Source: Candidatus Puniceispirillum sp. | Lineage (GTDB): Bacteria > Pseudomonadota > Alphaproteobacteria > Puniceispirillales > Puniceispirillaceae | DNA: 64,000 bases | Reading direction: 5' to 3' | Assembly (NCBI GenBank): GCA_028382965.1 | Contig: JAOEUK010000009.1 | Span: 1 to 64,000, forward strand | Part shown: in pieces, positions 28,324 to 36,918 of the stretch | How the letters are laid out: every line of letters begins with the position of its first letter | Numbering within the stretch: the stretch's first letter is position 1 | Translations under genes and position numbers: made by a program | Notes under the pieces: generated by a model | What the model was told of the DNA's origin: nothing | The model's input: only the letters and a program-made list of their open reading frames with translations | Database searches by the model: none

Positions 28324-28356
28324 TAGCCAGCCCCTACTTTAAAGAGCGGCTGGCTA
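28324..28356 (-). terminator. Terminator after amtB
   Basis: Nine-base arms TAGCCAGCC (28324-28332) and GGCTGGCTA (28348-28356) pair perfectly, with a 15-base loop. On the minus strand the stem is followed by a short T-rich tract, 40 bases past the amtB stop. Confidence 0.7.
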
Positions 28357-28395
28357 AATAGTTTTCAGCATAGTTTTGGTAAGAGCGCTTTTTAT

Positions 28396-29715
28396 TTAAC
28401 GTGAAAACTCAGGATAAGCATCCATTCCAAGCTCAGAACTATCCAATCCTGCAAGTTCATCCTCTTCACTAACACGGATACCAAAAATCTTATTGATAAC
28501 AAACCAAACTATGAATGAAGCGACAAAAGTAAAAGCTCCAACAATTACAATTGACGTAATCTGAGTACTAAAGCTCGCATCAGAGTTGGTTAATGGAACT
28601 GCAATTGTTCCCCAAATTCCTGCTAGCAAGTGCACTGGAATAGCACCAACAACATCATCAATTTTCATTTTGTCGAGCAGTGGTACCGCAAAAACAACGA
28701 TAACTCCGCCGACACACCCAATAAGCGTTGCAACTCCCAGAGTAGGAGTAAGTGGCTCAGCAGTAATTGAGACGAGACCCGCAAGGGCACCATTCAAAAC
28801 CATTGTCAAGTCAGCCTTACCATACAAAAGCTGAGTGAGTACCAAGGCGATCAAGGCTCCTCCCGCAGCAGCCGCGTTTGTGTTCGCAAAAATTCTGGAA
28901 ATATCAGCCACGTCTCCAACGGATCCCATAGCTAACTGTGAACCACCATTAAAGCCAAACCAGCCCATCCAAAGAATAAAAGTGCCTAAGGTTGCCAGCG
29001 GAAGGTTAGCGCCGGGCATGGCTACAACTCGACCATCCTTATACTTTCCAAGCCTTGGACCTAAGATCAAGGCGCCCGCCAATGCCGCCCATCCACCGAC
29101 TGAGTGAACAACAGTTGACCCAGCAAAATCAAGGAAGCCCATGTCATCAAGGAAACCACCACCCCATTTCCAACTAGCTTGGAGCGGGTATATCAGCGCT
29201 GTCAATATGAAAGTGAACAAAAGAAATGGCCAAAGTTTGATACGTTCGGCTAAAACTCCAGATACTATCGAGGCTGTTGCAGCACAGAACATTAGTTGGA
29301 AAAAATAGTCTGAGCCCGTAGCTGCATAACTAAGATCATCTACCTTATCAGGAGCAACTCCAACCGCTTCGAGCACTGCTGTCACTGGTAATAAACCAGA
29401 GAGCACTCCCTCAATAGACCAGTTTCCTAAAGGGTACATTAAATTGTATCCAACAAGATAATATCCAATAGCAGCCAATGAGAATAATGAAATATTTTTG
29501 GTTAATTGCATGGTTGTGTTTTTAGCCCTAACAAGCCCAGCTTCCAACATACAAAAGCCACAAGCCATAAACATAACTAGAAATCCAGACATTAAGAAAA
29601 GAAGAGAATTCAAAATGAATACACTTTGCTCAGGTACCTCTTGCGCAAATGCTGGACTAGCAATCAAACTTGCAAACCCAGCTAAACTCATATGTTTTAA
29701 AAATTTTTTGTACAT
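28396..29715 (-). CDS. amtB: Ammonium transporter
   Basis: The 439-aa Amt/MEP/Rh-family channel has a cleavable-type signal (ending SPAFAQ) followed by 11 membrane segments. Family signatures are seen: FMACGFCMLEAGLVRAKN near 55, FAGSTVVHSVGGWAALAG with the first pore His, and IPVHLLAGIWGT with the second. It takes up ammonium under nitrogen limitation and is blocked by GlnK. I chose ATG 29715, six to seven bases after AGGAG, over an in-frame TTG two codons earlier. It lies 22 bases after glnK, the classic glnK-amtB operon. Confidence 0.95.
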   Translation of the reverse strand: MYKKFLKHMSLAGFASLIASPAFAQEVPEQSVFILNSLLFLMSGFLVMFMACGFCMLEAGLVRAKNTTMQLTKNISLFSLAAIGYYLVGYNLMYPLGNWSIEGVLSGLLPVTAVLEAVGVAPDKVDDLSYAATGSDYFFQLMFCAATASIVSGVLAERIKLWPFLLFTFILTALIYPLQASWKWGGGFLDDMGFLDFAGSTVVHSVGGWAALAGALILGPRLGKYKDGRVVAMPGANLPLATLGTFILWMGWFGFNGGSQLAMGSVGDVADISRIFANTNAAAAGGALIALVLTQLLYGKADLTMVLNGALAGLVSITAEPLTPTLGVATLIGCVGGVIVVFAVPLLDKMKIDDVVGAIPVHLLAGIWGTIAVPLTNSDASFSTQITSIVIVGAFTFVASFIVWFVINKIFGIRVSEEDELAGLDSSELGMDAYPEFSR

Positions 29716-29737
29716 TATCAACTCCTAATTTACAGGT

Positions 29738-30076
29738 TTAGAGGGCGCTTTCACCATTTTCATTCGTACGAATTCGCTTCACATCCTGAAGATCGAATGT
29801 AAAAATTTTTCCATCACCAATTTTTCCAGTGCTGCTAGCAGCTTTGATCGCTTCAACTGTCTTTCCAGCCATTTTAGCTGTCACGGCAACTTCAACTTTC
29901 ACTTTTGGAAGGAAGTGAACGGTGTATTCAGCACCGCGATAAATCTCACTTTTTCCCTTTTGCCTGCCATAACCCTGAACTTCAGTAACGGTCATACCAG
30001 AAACCCCTATGTCTAGGAGCGCTTCATGGACAGCGGTTAATTTACCCGGCTGAATAATTGCAAGAATATATTTCAT
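29738..30076 (-). CDS. glnK: Nitrogen regulatory protein PII (GlnK)
   Basis: The 112-aa PII trimer subunit senses ATP/ADP and 2-oxoglutarate. The T-loop carries the uridylylation site Tyr in YRGAEY (residue 51). The B-loop TGKIGDGKIF (about 83-92) binds nucleotide. It binds AmtB and signals to GlnE and the Ntr system; glnE is in this window. The gene is first of the glnK-amtB unit. Its 5' region of about 160 bases contains a GC-rich foldable leader unlike its AT-rich surroundings, suggesting post-transcriptional control. Confidence 0.95.
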   Translation of the reverse strand: MKYILAIIQPGKLTAVHEALLDIGVSGMTVTEVQGYGRQKGKSEIYRGAEYTVHFLPKVKVEVAVTAKMAGKTVEAIKAASSTGKIGDGKIFTFDLQDVKRIRTNENGESAL

Positions 30077-30235
30077 GTTTTGTCCTTTCCTATTGGCTCT
30101 TTTGCCGCCTCCATTGAAAAAAAGACATGTGAGTATTTCTTTTCAAGGGACTCCGGGGGAGGATCCCCGGAACCATCAGACCTGCGGTATGAGCCGATAT
30201 CGAGGACATAACACCTAGTTGTAAAAATTAATTCT
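30077..30235 (-). promoter_or_regulatory. Structured leader of glnK-amtB (candidate RNA element)
   Basis: The transcript upstream of glnK folds strongly. GGTTCCGGGG pairs with CCCCGGAGTC around an ATCCTC loop (within 30143-30171), including two G-U pairs. A weaker CGG/CCG stem lies just 5' of it. The segment is markedly more GC-rich than the neighbouring DNA. A GTG-started 66-codon frame also crosses it and ends in ATGA at the glnK start, so a coupled leader peptide cannot be excluded. I do not recognise a known riboswitch class. Confidence 0.45.
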
Positions 30236-30252
30236 GCTAAGTTTGCATAAAA

Positions 30253-30273
30253 GTGATGCAGTTTTTGCATCAC
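30253..30273. promoter_or_regulatory. Palindrome between glnK and the LysR gene (LysR-type operator)
   Basis: GTGATGCA and TGCATCAC, perfect eight-base arms, flank GTTTT. The inner TGCA-N5-TGCA has the T-N11-A form of LysR-family binding boxes. It lies 58 bases upstream of the LysR start in the intergenic region shared with glnK, so it could serve autoregulation, or control of glnK-amtB. Confidence 0.5.
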
Positions 30274-30331
30274 ATGTTATTATTTGTTTAATAGGACTTT
30301 AAATTTAGATCAATATGAGAAGATTTTATCC

Positions 30332-31264
30332 ATGCGTTTCATGACTACACTTAATTACATTGATGCCGTAGCTCGTGAAAAATCCATTCGCAAAGCGGCA
30401 GAAAAACTTGCCATAACATCCACAGCGTTAAACCGCCGAGTTTTGCAAATTGAAGATGAAATTGGGCAACCCTTGTTTGAACGGCTTGCATCAGGAGTGA
30501 GGCTTAATACAGCTGGGGAGTTGTTTGTCCAACATATCCGCACTCAAAAAGCAGAGCTTGCTCGCGTAAGGTCGCAGATTGCTGACCTGTCGGGAATTCG
30601 CCGTGGCCACGTTAAAATTGCAAGTGGGGCTGACACAATGCGGCATTTTTTACCTGAAACAGTTGCCAATTATCGCAATGAACATCCCGCCGTCACATTT
30701 GATCTGTTTCATAAATCAGGTCAAGAAGCAGAAAGAGCATTACGTGAGCTAGAAGTCGATATAGCATTTATTTTTGAACCCATCAAAAGTGTTGATTTTC
30801 AAACAATGGCAACCGCCCGTCAGCAGTTACACTGTATTATGTCAGCAACCCATCCACTGGCAAAAAAAGAAGTGCTGCGGTTGCGGGACCTGGCAGGTCA
30901 GCCCGCAATCTTACCACGCGAAGACACGGGAGTTCGACAATTGCTGAATGTTGGATTAATCCAGCGCAATCTTGAATTAGGAATCATAATCGAATCAAAT
31001 GATCAAGAATTTGTACAAAATTATCTAACCCAAGAATTAGTGATATCGTTTCAGATCCCTATTGCATTGCCAAAAAGTGTTGCCGTCGAGAACAAAGGTA
31101 AAAATAACATTGTCGCGCGGCCTGTTGATCTTACAGATGTACCAACAGGTATATTACATGTTGGCCAGCTGAAAGGGAGGGTTTTACCTGTTGCTGCGGC
31201 AAAGTTCTTGGATAGAACCATTACTAACTTAAGCGATCGTTATGGACATAATCTTGACCAATGA
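30332..31264 (+). CDS. LysR-family transcriptional regulator
   Basis: The 310-aa protein has an N-terminal winged HTH (residues about 1-60: TLNYIDAVAREKSIRKAAEK, then LNRRVLQIEDEIGQPLFER) and a C-terminal LysR substrate-binding domain. Its ligand and targets are unknown. ATG 30332 (MRFMTTLNY) is preferred over a TTG 16 codons upstream because the HTH begins there. It is divergent from glnK-amtB, with an operator-like palindrome between, which makes nitrogen-related control possible but unproven. Confidence 0.9.
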   Translation: MRFMTTLNYIDAVAREKSIRKAAEKLAITSTALNRRVLQIEDEIGQPLFERLASGVRLNTAGELFVQHIRTQKAELARVRSQIADLSGIRRGHVKIASGADTMRHFLPETVANYRNEHPAVTFDLFHKSGQEAERALRELEVDIAFIFEPIKSVDFQTMATARQQLHCIMSATHPLAKKEVLRLRDLAGQPAILPREDTGVRQLLNVGLIQRNLELGIIIESNDQEFVQNYLTQELVISFQIPIALPKSVAVENKGKNNIVARPVDLTDVPTGILHVGQLKGRVLPVAAAKFLDRTITNLSDRYGHNLDQ

Positions 31265-31377
31265 TCAATAATACTAAAACGAATAAACTGGATTTTACAA
31301 GGCAATCAGGATAATACTTTGTTTTTTTCAGTGATGATTTATAGCGATTGTCAATCGCTTGATTGGAACTAAAAGCA

Positions 31378-32028
31378 ATGACAGCAACTCCACTTCCTAA
31401 ATATTTGTCACAACGATATCTCGGTTGGAAAGCAACAAAGTACCAAGAAAACAAGGCTTGGTTCCGTCACCTAGCCGATATGGGCCAGCACCCCAGAGCT
31501 ATGGTTATTTCCTGCTGTGACAGCCGGGTCCATGTTACAGCAATTTTTGGATCTGATACGGGTGAATTTTTTATTCATCGTAATATTGCCAATCTTGTAC
31601 CACCCTATCAACCAGATGGCGACCATCATGGAACTTCAGCAGCTGTCGAGTATGCAGTTACTACGCTGAAAGTCGCACATATAATTGTACTAGGTCATTC
31701 AAATTGTGGCGGTATCAATGGCTGTTATGACATGTGTTCTGGAGCCGCACCCGAGCTCGAGCAAACATCGAGTTTTGTTGGTCGTTGGATGGATATTCTT
31801 CGCCCTGGCTATGAGCGTGTAAAAACCCTCGGCACAAGAGAGGAACAAATTATTGCCCTAGAGCGGGAGGGCGTGATTGTTTCGTTAGAAAATTTGATGA
31901 GCTTCCCATTTGTCCAAAAGGCTGTTACGGCTGAAACCATGTCACTTCATGGCTTATGGAACAACATTGGTGAAGGTACCCTTTTCTTTTATGACCCAAA
32001 AGCCACTGATTGGAAGCCTGTAGATTAG
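31378..32028 (+). CDS. Beta-class carbonic anhydrase
   Basis: This zinc enzyme interconverts CO2 and bicarbonate. The 216-aa protein has the beta-class ligands: Cys and Asp in SCCDSR (Cys46, Asp48), then His and Cys in GHSNCGG. The helical N-terminus (YLSQRYLGW) and length are normal. ATG 31378 (MTATPLPKY) is favoured over a TTG five codons upstream. It follows the LysR gene on the same strand by 113 bases. A separate promoter is likely. Confidence 0.95.
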   Translation: MTATPLPKYLSQRYLGWKATKYQENKAWFRHLADMGQHPRAMVISCCDSRVHVTAIFGSDTGEFFIHRNIANLVPPYQPDGDHHGTSAAVEYAVTTLKVAHIIVLGHSNCGGINGCYDMCSGAAPELEQTSSFVGRWMDILRPGYERVKTLGTREEQIIALEREGVIVSLENLMSFPFVQKAVTAETMSLHGLWNNIGEGTLFFYDPKATDWKPVD

Positions 32029-32047
32029 CCAACCAATAAAAATAATA

Positions 32048-33229
32048 TCAAACGTTTTGGCCTGCCACAAAGCCTGATGACCACGCCCACTGGAAATTAT
32101 ATCCGCCGAGGTGGCCAGTCACATCAACAACCTCGCCAATAAAAAAAAGGCCAGGAACATTCCTAGCCTCCATCGTCTTGGAAGACAGTTCTTTAGTATC
32201 CACCCCGCCTAAAGTGACCTCCGCTGTGCGGTAACCTTCTGTGCCATTTGGTTTCAATTGCCAGTTATTAACTAAAGCACCCAGCTCCCGAAGACGCTTG
32301 TCACTCCAGTCAGCTAGTCGTCCAACAGTGCTTAGCATATCACAAAGCTCAGCTGACAAGCGCTTTGGCAAAACTTCAGCTAGACACGAGGTGACATCTG
32401 CCTTGGGCTGCCTCACTTTACCATTTATCAAATGCGCACCCACATCATGCTGCGGCACTAAGTTGACAGAAACCGCCCAATTTTCTCGCCAATAAGATGA
32501 AATCTGCAAAACAGAAGGACCACTGAGCCCACGATGAGTAAACAAAAGCCCCTCGGCAAAAGTTATACCACCACAAGACACTTCTGCAGCAACCGAAAGG
32601 CCCGACAATATTTTACATCGCGTCAAAAGATCTTGGTTAAACACCAAAGGCACCAAACCGGCTCTTTGTTTAAGAATATTTAAGCCAAACTGCTGTGCAA
32701 TTTGATACCCAAATCTGGTGGCACCAATTTTAGGAATAGATAGACCACCTGTCGCTATGACAAGCGACGCTGACTTTATGACAGATGTATCTAGGGTAAT
32801 GTAAAACCCATCCTCACGCTTATCAACAGCCGTTACGCCACACTCCATTTGGAGGTCTACCCCTGCAAATTCACATTCAGCTTCTAACATATCAATGATA
32901 TTTTGAGATGATTGGTCACAAAATAATTGACCTAGTTTTTTTTCATGATGAGTGATCTTGTGCTTATTCACTAGTTTAATAAAATCATATTGATCGTATT
33001 GTCTAAGGGCAGATTTACAGAAATGTGGATTAGCTGACAAAAATGCATCTGGTGACGTGTGAAGGTTGGTAAAGTTGCATCTTCCACCGCCCGAAATACG
33101 AATTTTTTCACCTAATTTTTTAGCGTGATCCAAAAGCATTACTTTGCGACCCCGCTTTCCAGCCTCAGCAGCACACATTAGCCCTGCCGCACCAGCGCCG
33201 ATCACCACCACATCAACATCACAAACCAT
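32048..33229 (-). CDS. HI0933/YhiN-family flavoprotein
   Basis: The 393-aa NAD(P)/FAD-dependent oxidoreductase begins with a dinucleotide-binding motif VVVIGAGAAGLMCA. The family signature KIRISGGGRCNFTN follows near residue 45. A C-terminal GEVVDVTGHLGGYNFQWAWSSG segment closes the FAD site. Members are widespread with no firmly assigned physiological reaction. The ATG at 33229 is taken over an adjacent in-frame TTG. It is convergent with the carbonic anhydrase gene, 19 bases between stops. Confidence 0.9.
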   Translation of the reverse strand: MVCDVDVVVIGAGAAGLMCAAEAGKRGRKVMLLDHAKKLGEKIRISGGGRCNFTNLHTSPDAFLSANPHFCKSALRQYDQYDFIKLVNKHKITHHEKKLGQLFCDQSSQNIIDMLEAECEFAGVDLQMECGVTAVDKREDGFYITLDTSVIKSASLVIATGGLSIPKIGATRFGYQIAQQFGLNILKQRAGLVPLVFNQDLLTRCKILSGLSVAAEVSCGGITFAEGLLFTHRGLSGPSVLQISSYWRENWAVSVNLVPQHDVGAHLINGKVRQPKADVTSCLAEVLPKRLSAELCDMLSTVGRLADWSDKRLRELGALVNNWQLKPNGTEGYRTAEVTLGGVDTKELSSKTMEARNVPGLFFIGEVVDVTGHLGGYNFQWAWSSGFVAGQNV

Positions 33230-33377
33230 CAAATCCCATTCCTTACGTACTAAAAAAATCTAACTGTTCAAAAATATTTGGACAGGTAAAATACTTTAGC
33301 CTTAGCTAACGAGGCTAGCAATTAATCCCAGACGCTTTATACTAAATAATCCCAGATAGAGAGATAATATATATGTA

Positions 33378-33617
33378 ATGCGATGGCATATTTACATCGT
33401 CGAATGCTGTGATGGCAGTCTTTACACAGGCATAACCAATGATTTGGAAAAACGGCTTATAGCCCATAATACCGGTAAGGGTGCAAAATACACATCTGCT
33501 AGGAGGCCAGTAAAGTTGATTTACAGTGAAGATGCAGCCAACCGATCAGAAGCAAGTAAACGAGAAATTGCCATAAAACGGCTCAACCGAGAAGCTAAAA
33601 AGAAGCTTTGCAGCTAA
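33378..33617 (+). CDS. GIY-YIG nuclease-domain protein (UPF0213/YhbQ-like)
   Basis: The 79-aa protein is a stand-alone GIY-YIG domain: YIVECCDGSLYTGITND, then Arg in LEKRL, HN-TGKGAKYT, and a Glu in SEASKREIAIK. The family is common in bacteria and may act in DNA repair, although cellular roles are poorly known. Length is typical. It is unrelated by context to the GIY-YIG domain of the restriction enzyme at 3191-5677. Confidence 0.9.
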   Translation: MRWHIYIVECCDGSLYTGITNDLEKRLIAHNTGKGAKYTSARRPVKLIYSEDAANRSEASKREIAIKRLNREAKKKLCS

Positions 33618-33656
33618 CAATTTAATACGTAATCCGCTTAAACTATATAAATAAAA

Positions 33657-34583
33657 TTATTTGACAATCATATTTGGCACCCCAAAAATCCAACCCTCAC
33701 TGCGTGCGATCGAATATAATTGGTCTGGTAAATTAAGACCTGAAGCCCTGCTGTAATAACGCAAAACAGCTGTTGAAATCAATGCATCAGCCTCATCCGC
33801 ATCATTTCCCATGGGAACAAAATCAGGAGATACGCCTTCACTGTTATAAGCTGACAATGCCTTATTTAAGAATGATGGGTCCGCAGCAGCTTTTTTTGCG
33901 GGCACCATTCCCAGATGATAAAAATAAAAACTGGGAAAAATCTCCACTAAAACCAAATTTGTCTCACCATAAATAATATTTTCAAATGGCCATATCGCAA
34001 GGCGCGGCCCTAACCGCTGTTTTAATTGATGCAGCAGGCGCATACCCGCAAGTGACCCAGTAGAAACGTTATCGGCTCCAACTGCTTTAAATGTTGGAGA
34101 TGGACTGCGCCCAGCAGCGCGAGCTGCAAGTTCTGTATGCCGGCGACGACTTGCATAATGGCGCGCCTGATAGCTGGGCGGAGCAAGATAATATTGGCCC
34201 CATAAATCATGCGAAAACATTGCCCCACCATAAAGGTTTGGCTGATCATTGTTTACACTCTCAACCAAAGCCCATAATGCTGCTGGAGTTTTAGGCGAGT
34301 TTGGAGCGCCAGGAAAATAGCTTTCCTTATCATCAAAGGGGTGTGCAAAGGCAAAGTCAATTCCAGCTAAAACAGGCTCCTTGCCTGCGGCATTGTCAGC
34401 ACGCTCAATAAGGTAATCATAAACCTCAGTTCGTGACCAATGGCGGTTTAATGGAGGACTTACCCGCTGGGGCGCCCCACTTCCTGGTTTAGAAATAGCG
34501 AGCTGCAATCCAGCATGGCTTTTTGCCTTAGAGCCTGACCAATCAATGCCAATAAAAGAAGAAAAAACAGGATGGATTTTCAT
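33657..34583 (-). CDS. DUF429-like RNase H-fold protein
   Basis: The 308-aa protein opens with FIGIDWSGSKAKS, then GIDFAFAHPF near residue 97, and NDADEADALISTAVL near 265. The spaced acidic residues at strand ends are typical of RNase H-fold proteins of the DUF429 type, which have predicted nuclease or sugar-kinase-like folds. Function is unknown. It is convergent with the YhbQ-like gene. No operon partner is visible. Confidence 0.65.
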   Translation of the reverse strand: MKIHPVFSSFIGIDWSGSKAKSHAGLQLAISKPGSGAPQRVSPPLNRHWSRTEVYDYLIERADNAAGKEPVLAGIDFAFAHPFDDKESYFPGAPNSPKTPAALWALVESVNNDQPNLYGGAMFSHDLWGQYYLAPPSYQARHYASRRRHTELAARAAGRSPSPTFKAVGADNVSTGSLAGMRLLHQLKQRLGPRLAIWPFENIIYGETNLVLVEIFPSFYFYHLGMVPAKKAAADPSFLNKALSAYNSEGVSPDFVPMGNDADEADALISTAVLRYYSRASGLNLPDQLYSIARSEGWIFGVPNMIVK

Positions 34584-34705
34584 AAAAGCTCATTGTATTA
34601 TTATGTTTTTATAAAGTGTTCTTGATACCTACTACCCCCTTTACCCTAAATCGGAAGTAATATTTTTTGGGTTAACCACAAAATCTACCCTAAGGTATAT
34701 AGCCA

Positions 34706-35713
34706 TTGCCGCCATCGCAAGACAAAGACACAGTTTCATATGATTTGATTGTTCTAGGAAGCGGAATTGCCGGTCTCGCTGCGGCTGCGGCTGCGCAAAA
34801 AGATGGTAAATCTGTACTTGTGATTGACAAGGGGGAGCGGCTTGGAGGGCGCATTTCTGCTCGGCAAAAAGGTCGACTTACTTTTAATCACGGCGCTCAA
34901 TTTTTTACAGCCAGAGGGAAAAAATTTGCAACAGTCCTTGCAGAAGCAAAACACGCTGGCAATCTTAAGGACTGGCAAATTAGTCCAAATAAAATTGTAC
35001 AAATTGGCACTCCTTCAATGCTAAATTTTCCGCAGTTTATGGCTTTAGACATAGACATACGGCAACACATTGAAATCACAAATATTTCCCATCTTGGCTC
35101 TGATATTGCTTTTTTTAGTAACACCGATTTGATTGCCAAAGGTCGCCAAGCGATTATCACTGCGCCAGCAGCTCAATCAGCTCTTTTATTAAATGACATT
35201 TATCCAAAGCTTGCTGAAACTGCACAGCTAGCAACTTATGACCCCTGCTGGACCGTTATGCTTAATCTTGATAAGAGCATAGAGCTTAGCAATGAGAGTT
35301 ATGATGGTGCATACCCCCTGCGTGACGAAGCGGCAGGCATTGGCTTTGCAGTGCCAGAACAAATTCGCTTTGCACGAGGCTCTCTTGAGCAAGACATCCA
35401 AACCGTTGCGCTAACCATACAGGCAAGCGGTGCATGGAGCCGACAGTATCTGCAAGAAGATCCAAAATTTATTACTATGCAACTCTTGGGTCTATGGGCA
35501 AATTTAAAAGGACATTCGCGCCCCACTGTTCTTAGTGCCACCACTCATCGTTGGCTTTATGCCAAAGTTACAGATGCCGCTGACATAGATGCTCCCCGCC
35601 AAAGTAATGATGGCCAATTGGCAATTGCTGGTGACTGGCTGAGCGGGCCACGAGTTGAGCAGGCATTCGACAGCGGACTTCAAGCCTATCAATCCCTTTT
35701 TAAACCAAGATGA
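34706..35713 (+). CDS. Renalase-like NAD(P)/FAD-dependent oxidoreductase
   Basis: The 335-aa flavoprotein has the FAD motif LIVLGSGIAGLAAAAAA near residue 14. GGRISARQ and NHGAQFFTAR follow, typical of the COG3380 (renalase-like) group. A C-terminal AIAGDWLSGPRVEQAFDSG completes the FAD site. The likely reaction is oxidation of an amine or a reduced nicotinamide isomer; the substrate is unknown. No ATG is in a usable position, so the start is TTG 34706 with AAGG about ten bases upstream. Confidence 0.85.
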   Translation: MPPSQDKDTVSYDLIVLGSGIAGLAAAAAAQKDGKSVLVIDKGERLGGRISARQKGRLTFNHGAQFFTARGKKFATVLAEAKHAGNLKDWQISPNKIVQIGTPSMLNFPQFMALDIDIRQHIEITNISHLGSDIAFFSNTDLIAKGRQAIITAPAAQSALLLNDIYPKLAETAQLATYDPCWTVMLNLDKSIELSNESYDGAYPLRDEAAGIGFAVPEQIRFARGSLEQDIQTVALTIQASGAWSRQYLQEDPKFITMQLLGLWANLKGHSRPTVLSATTHRWLYAKVTDAADIDAPRQSNDGQLAIAGDWLSGPRVEQAFDSGLQAYQSLFKPR

Positions 35714-35819
35714 CCCTTGGTTTCAAAGTTATTTCTGTTAGCTTTATTGTCTTGTATGTCAGACAACATTAGAGGCGCGTCACACTTAGAGTTTTGTTGA
35801 TAGGATAGTATTTCATTCG

Positions 35820-36755
35820 ATGATTGATGTTCTTAATATTTCAATCCCATTTTTTGCGCTTATCTTTTTGGGGTTCGTTGCACATGTAATCCGATTTATC
35901 GACGCCGCAGGCGCGAAAACAATGTCTAAATTTGCATTCTATATCACCCTACCCCCTTACATGTTTTTAAAGGTTTCAGCCAGCGAGCCAGCAGACATTC
36001 TGAATTGGGGGTTTGTTTGGCGCTATGAAAGCAGCACCATTCTAATATATCTGACAGCAGCTTTTATTGCTTACGCGATGTTTCACCTCCGACGCTTAGA
36101 AAGTGGTATTTTTGGACTAAATGTTGCTTATCCAAATTATGGTTATATGGGAATTCCACTCGCTATTCTGGCTTTTGGCGATGGAGCCGCCCTTCCAATG
36201 GCGCTAATCCTTTTTGCGGATACTATTGTGTTGTTGGCACTGACCGCTTGTTTTGTTGCTGGCAATGATGGTGGTTTTGCTGCAGCAACCAAACGTATCA
36301 TAATCACCATATTTGCCAACCCACTCGTCCTCGCAGTTCTTGCTGGGCTGCTTTTTTCAGCGTCAGGGCTGGCCTTACCAAAAATTCCACAACAGTTTGG
36401 CACCTTGCTAGCAGGTGCCGCGGCACCTGTCGCTCTTTTTGCCCTTGGGGCAACTTTATTTGGACAACCAGTTCGTGCCGCCGCCGCTGAAGTTACGGCG
36501 GTATCGTTTCTAAAATTAATTGTACACCCTCTTTTGGTAGCACTCTTTTTTTTAGGCATTCCAGGCCAAGATCCACTTTGGATTAAAGTTGCTATCCTAT
36601 CAAGTTGTCTCCCAGTAGCAGCTAATGTGTTTATGCTGGCTAACCATTATGGCGCTTATAGTGGGCGCACAGCCTCAGCAATTTTGGTTAGCACAGCTCT
36701 TGCTAGTATAACTGTCCCAGCGTTTCTATATTGGCTATTTTATGGTCAAGGGTAA
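35820..36755 (+). CDS. AEC-family transporter
   Basis: The 311-aa protein has about ten hydrophobic segments arranged as two inverted five-helix halves, as in the auxin efflux carrier family. NVAYPNYGYMGIPLAILAFG near residue 100 and SCLPVAANVFMLANHYG near 260 are the crossover-helix signatures. Bacterial members export or import malate and related acids; the substrate is not known here. It is monocistronic. Confidence 0.9.
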   Translation: MIDVLNISIPFFALIFLGFVAHVIRFIDAAGAKTMSKFAFYITLPPYMFLKVSASEPADILNWGFVWRYESSTILIYLTAAFIAYAMFHLRRLESGIFGLNVAYPNYGYMGIPLAILAFGDGAALPMALILFADTIVLLALTACFVAGNDGGFAAATKRIIITIFANPLVLAVLAGLLFSASGLALPKIPQQFGTLLAGAAAPVALFALGATLFGQPVRAAAAEVTAVSFLKLIVHPLLVALFFLGIPGQDPLWIKVAILSSCLPVAANVFMLANHYGAYSGRTASAILVSTALASITVPAFLYWLFYGQG

Positions 36756-36829
36756 ATTAACCAAAGCATACTCTGCAAAAAGCTTGTGCAACCTGTCAGA
36801 CTTGTCAAGCCTCCACAAAATAGTCACGT

Positions 36830-36857
36830 TTTACGCGATGCTATCTTGTGCTATAAT
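36830..36857 (+). promoter_or_regulatory. Putative promoter of the ccmFGHI operon
   Basis: TTTACG (36830-36835) and TATAAT (36852-36857) are separated by 16 bases, about 60 bases upstream of ccmF. The assignment is by eye from consensus. Confidence 0.5.
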
Positions 36858-36918
36858 ATAAAACGTCCAGGCTTGAGAAGGCCAAAACTCAGTTAACCTG
36901 TAGAAAGTCTTCCTTATT

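Noticed and set aside
30073-30273. 66-codon leader peptide gene overlapping glnK
   Set aside because: It has a GTG start without a ribosome site, and the frame crosses the strongly folded GC-rich element. I treat the region as a regulatory leader, although the ATGA overlap leaves some doubt.
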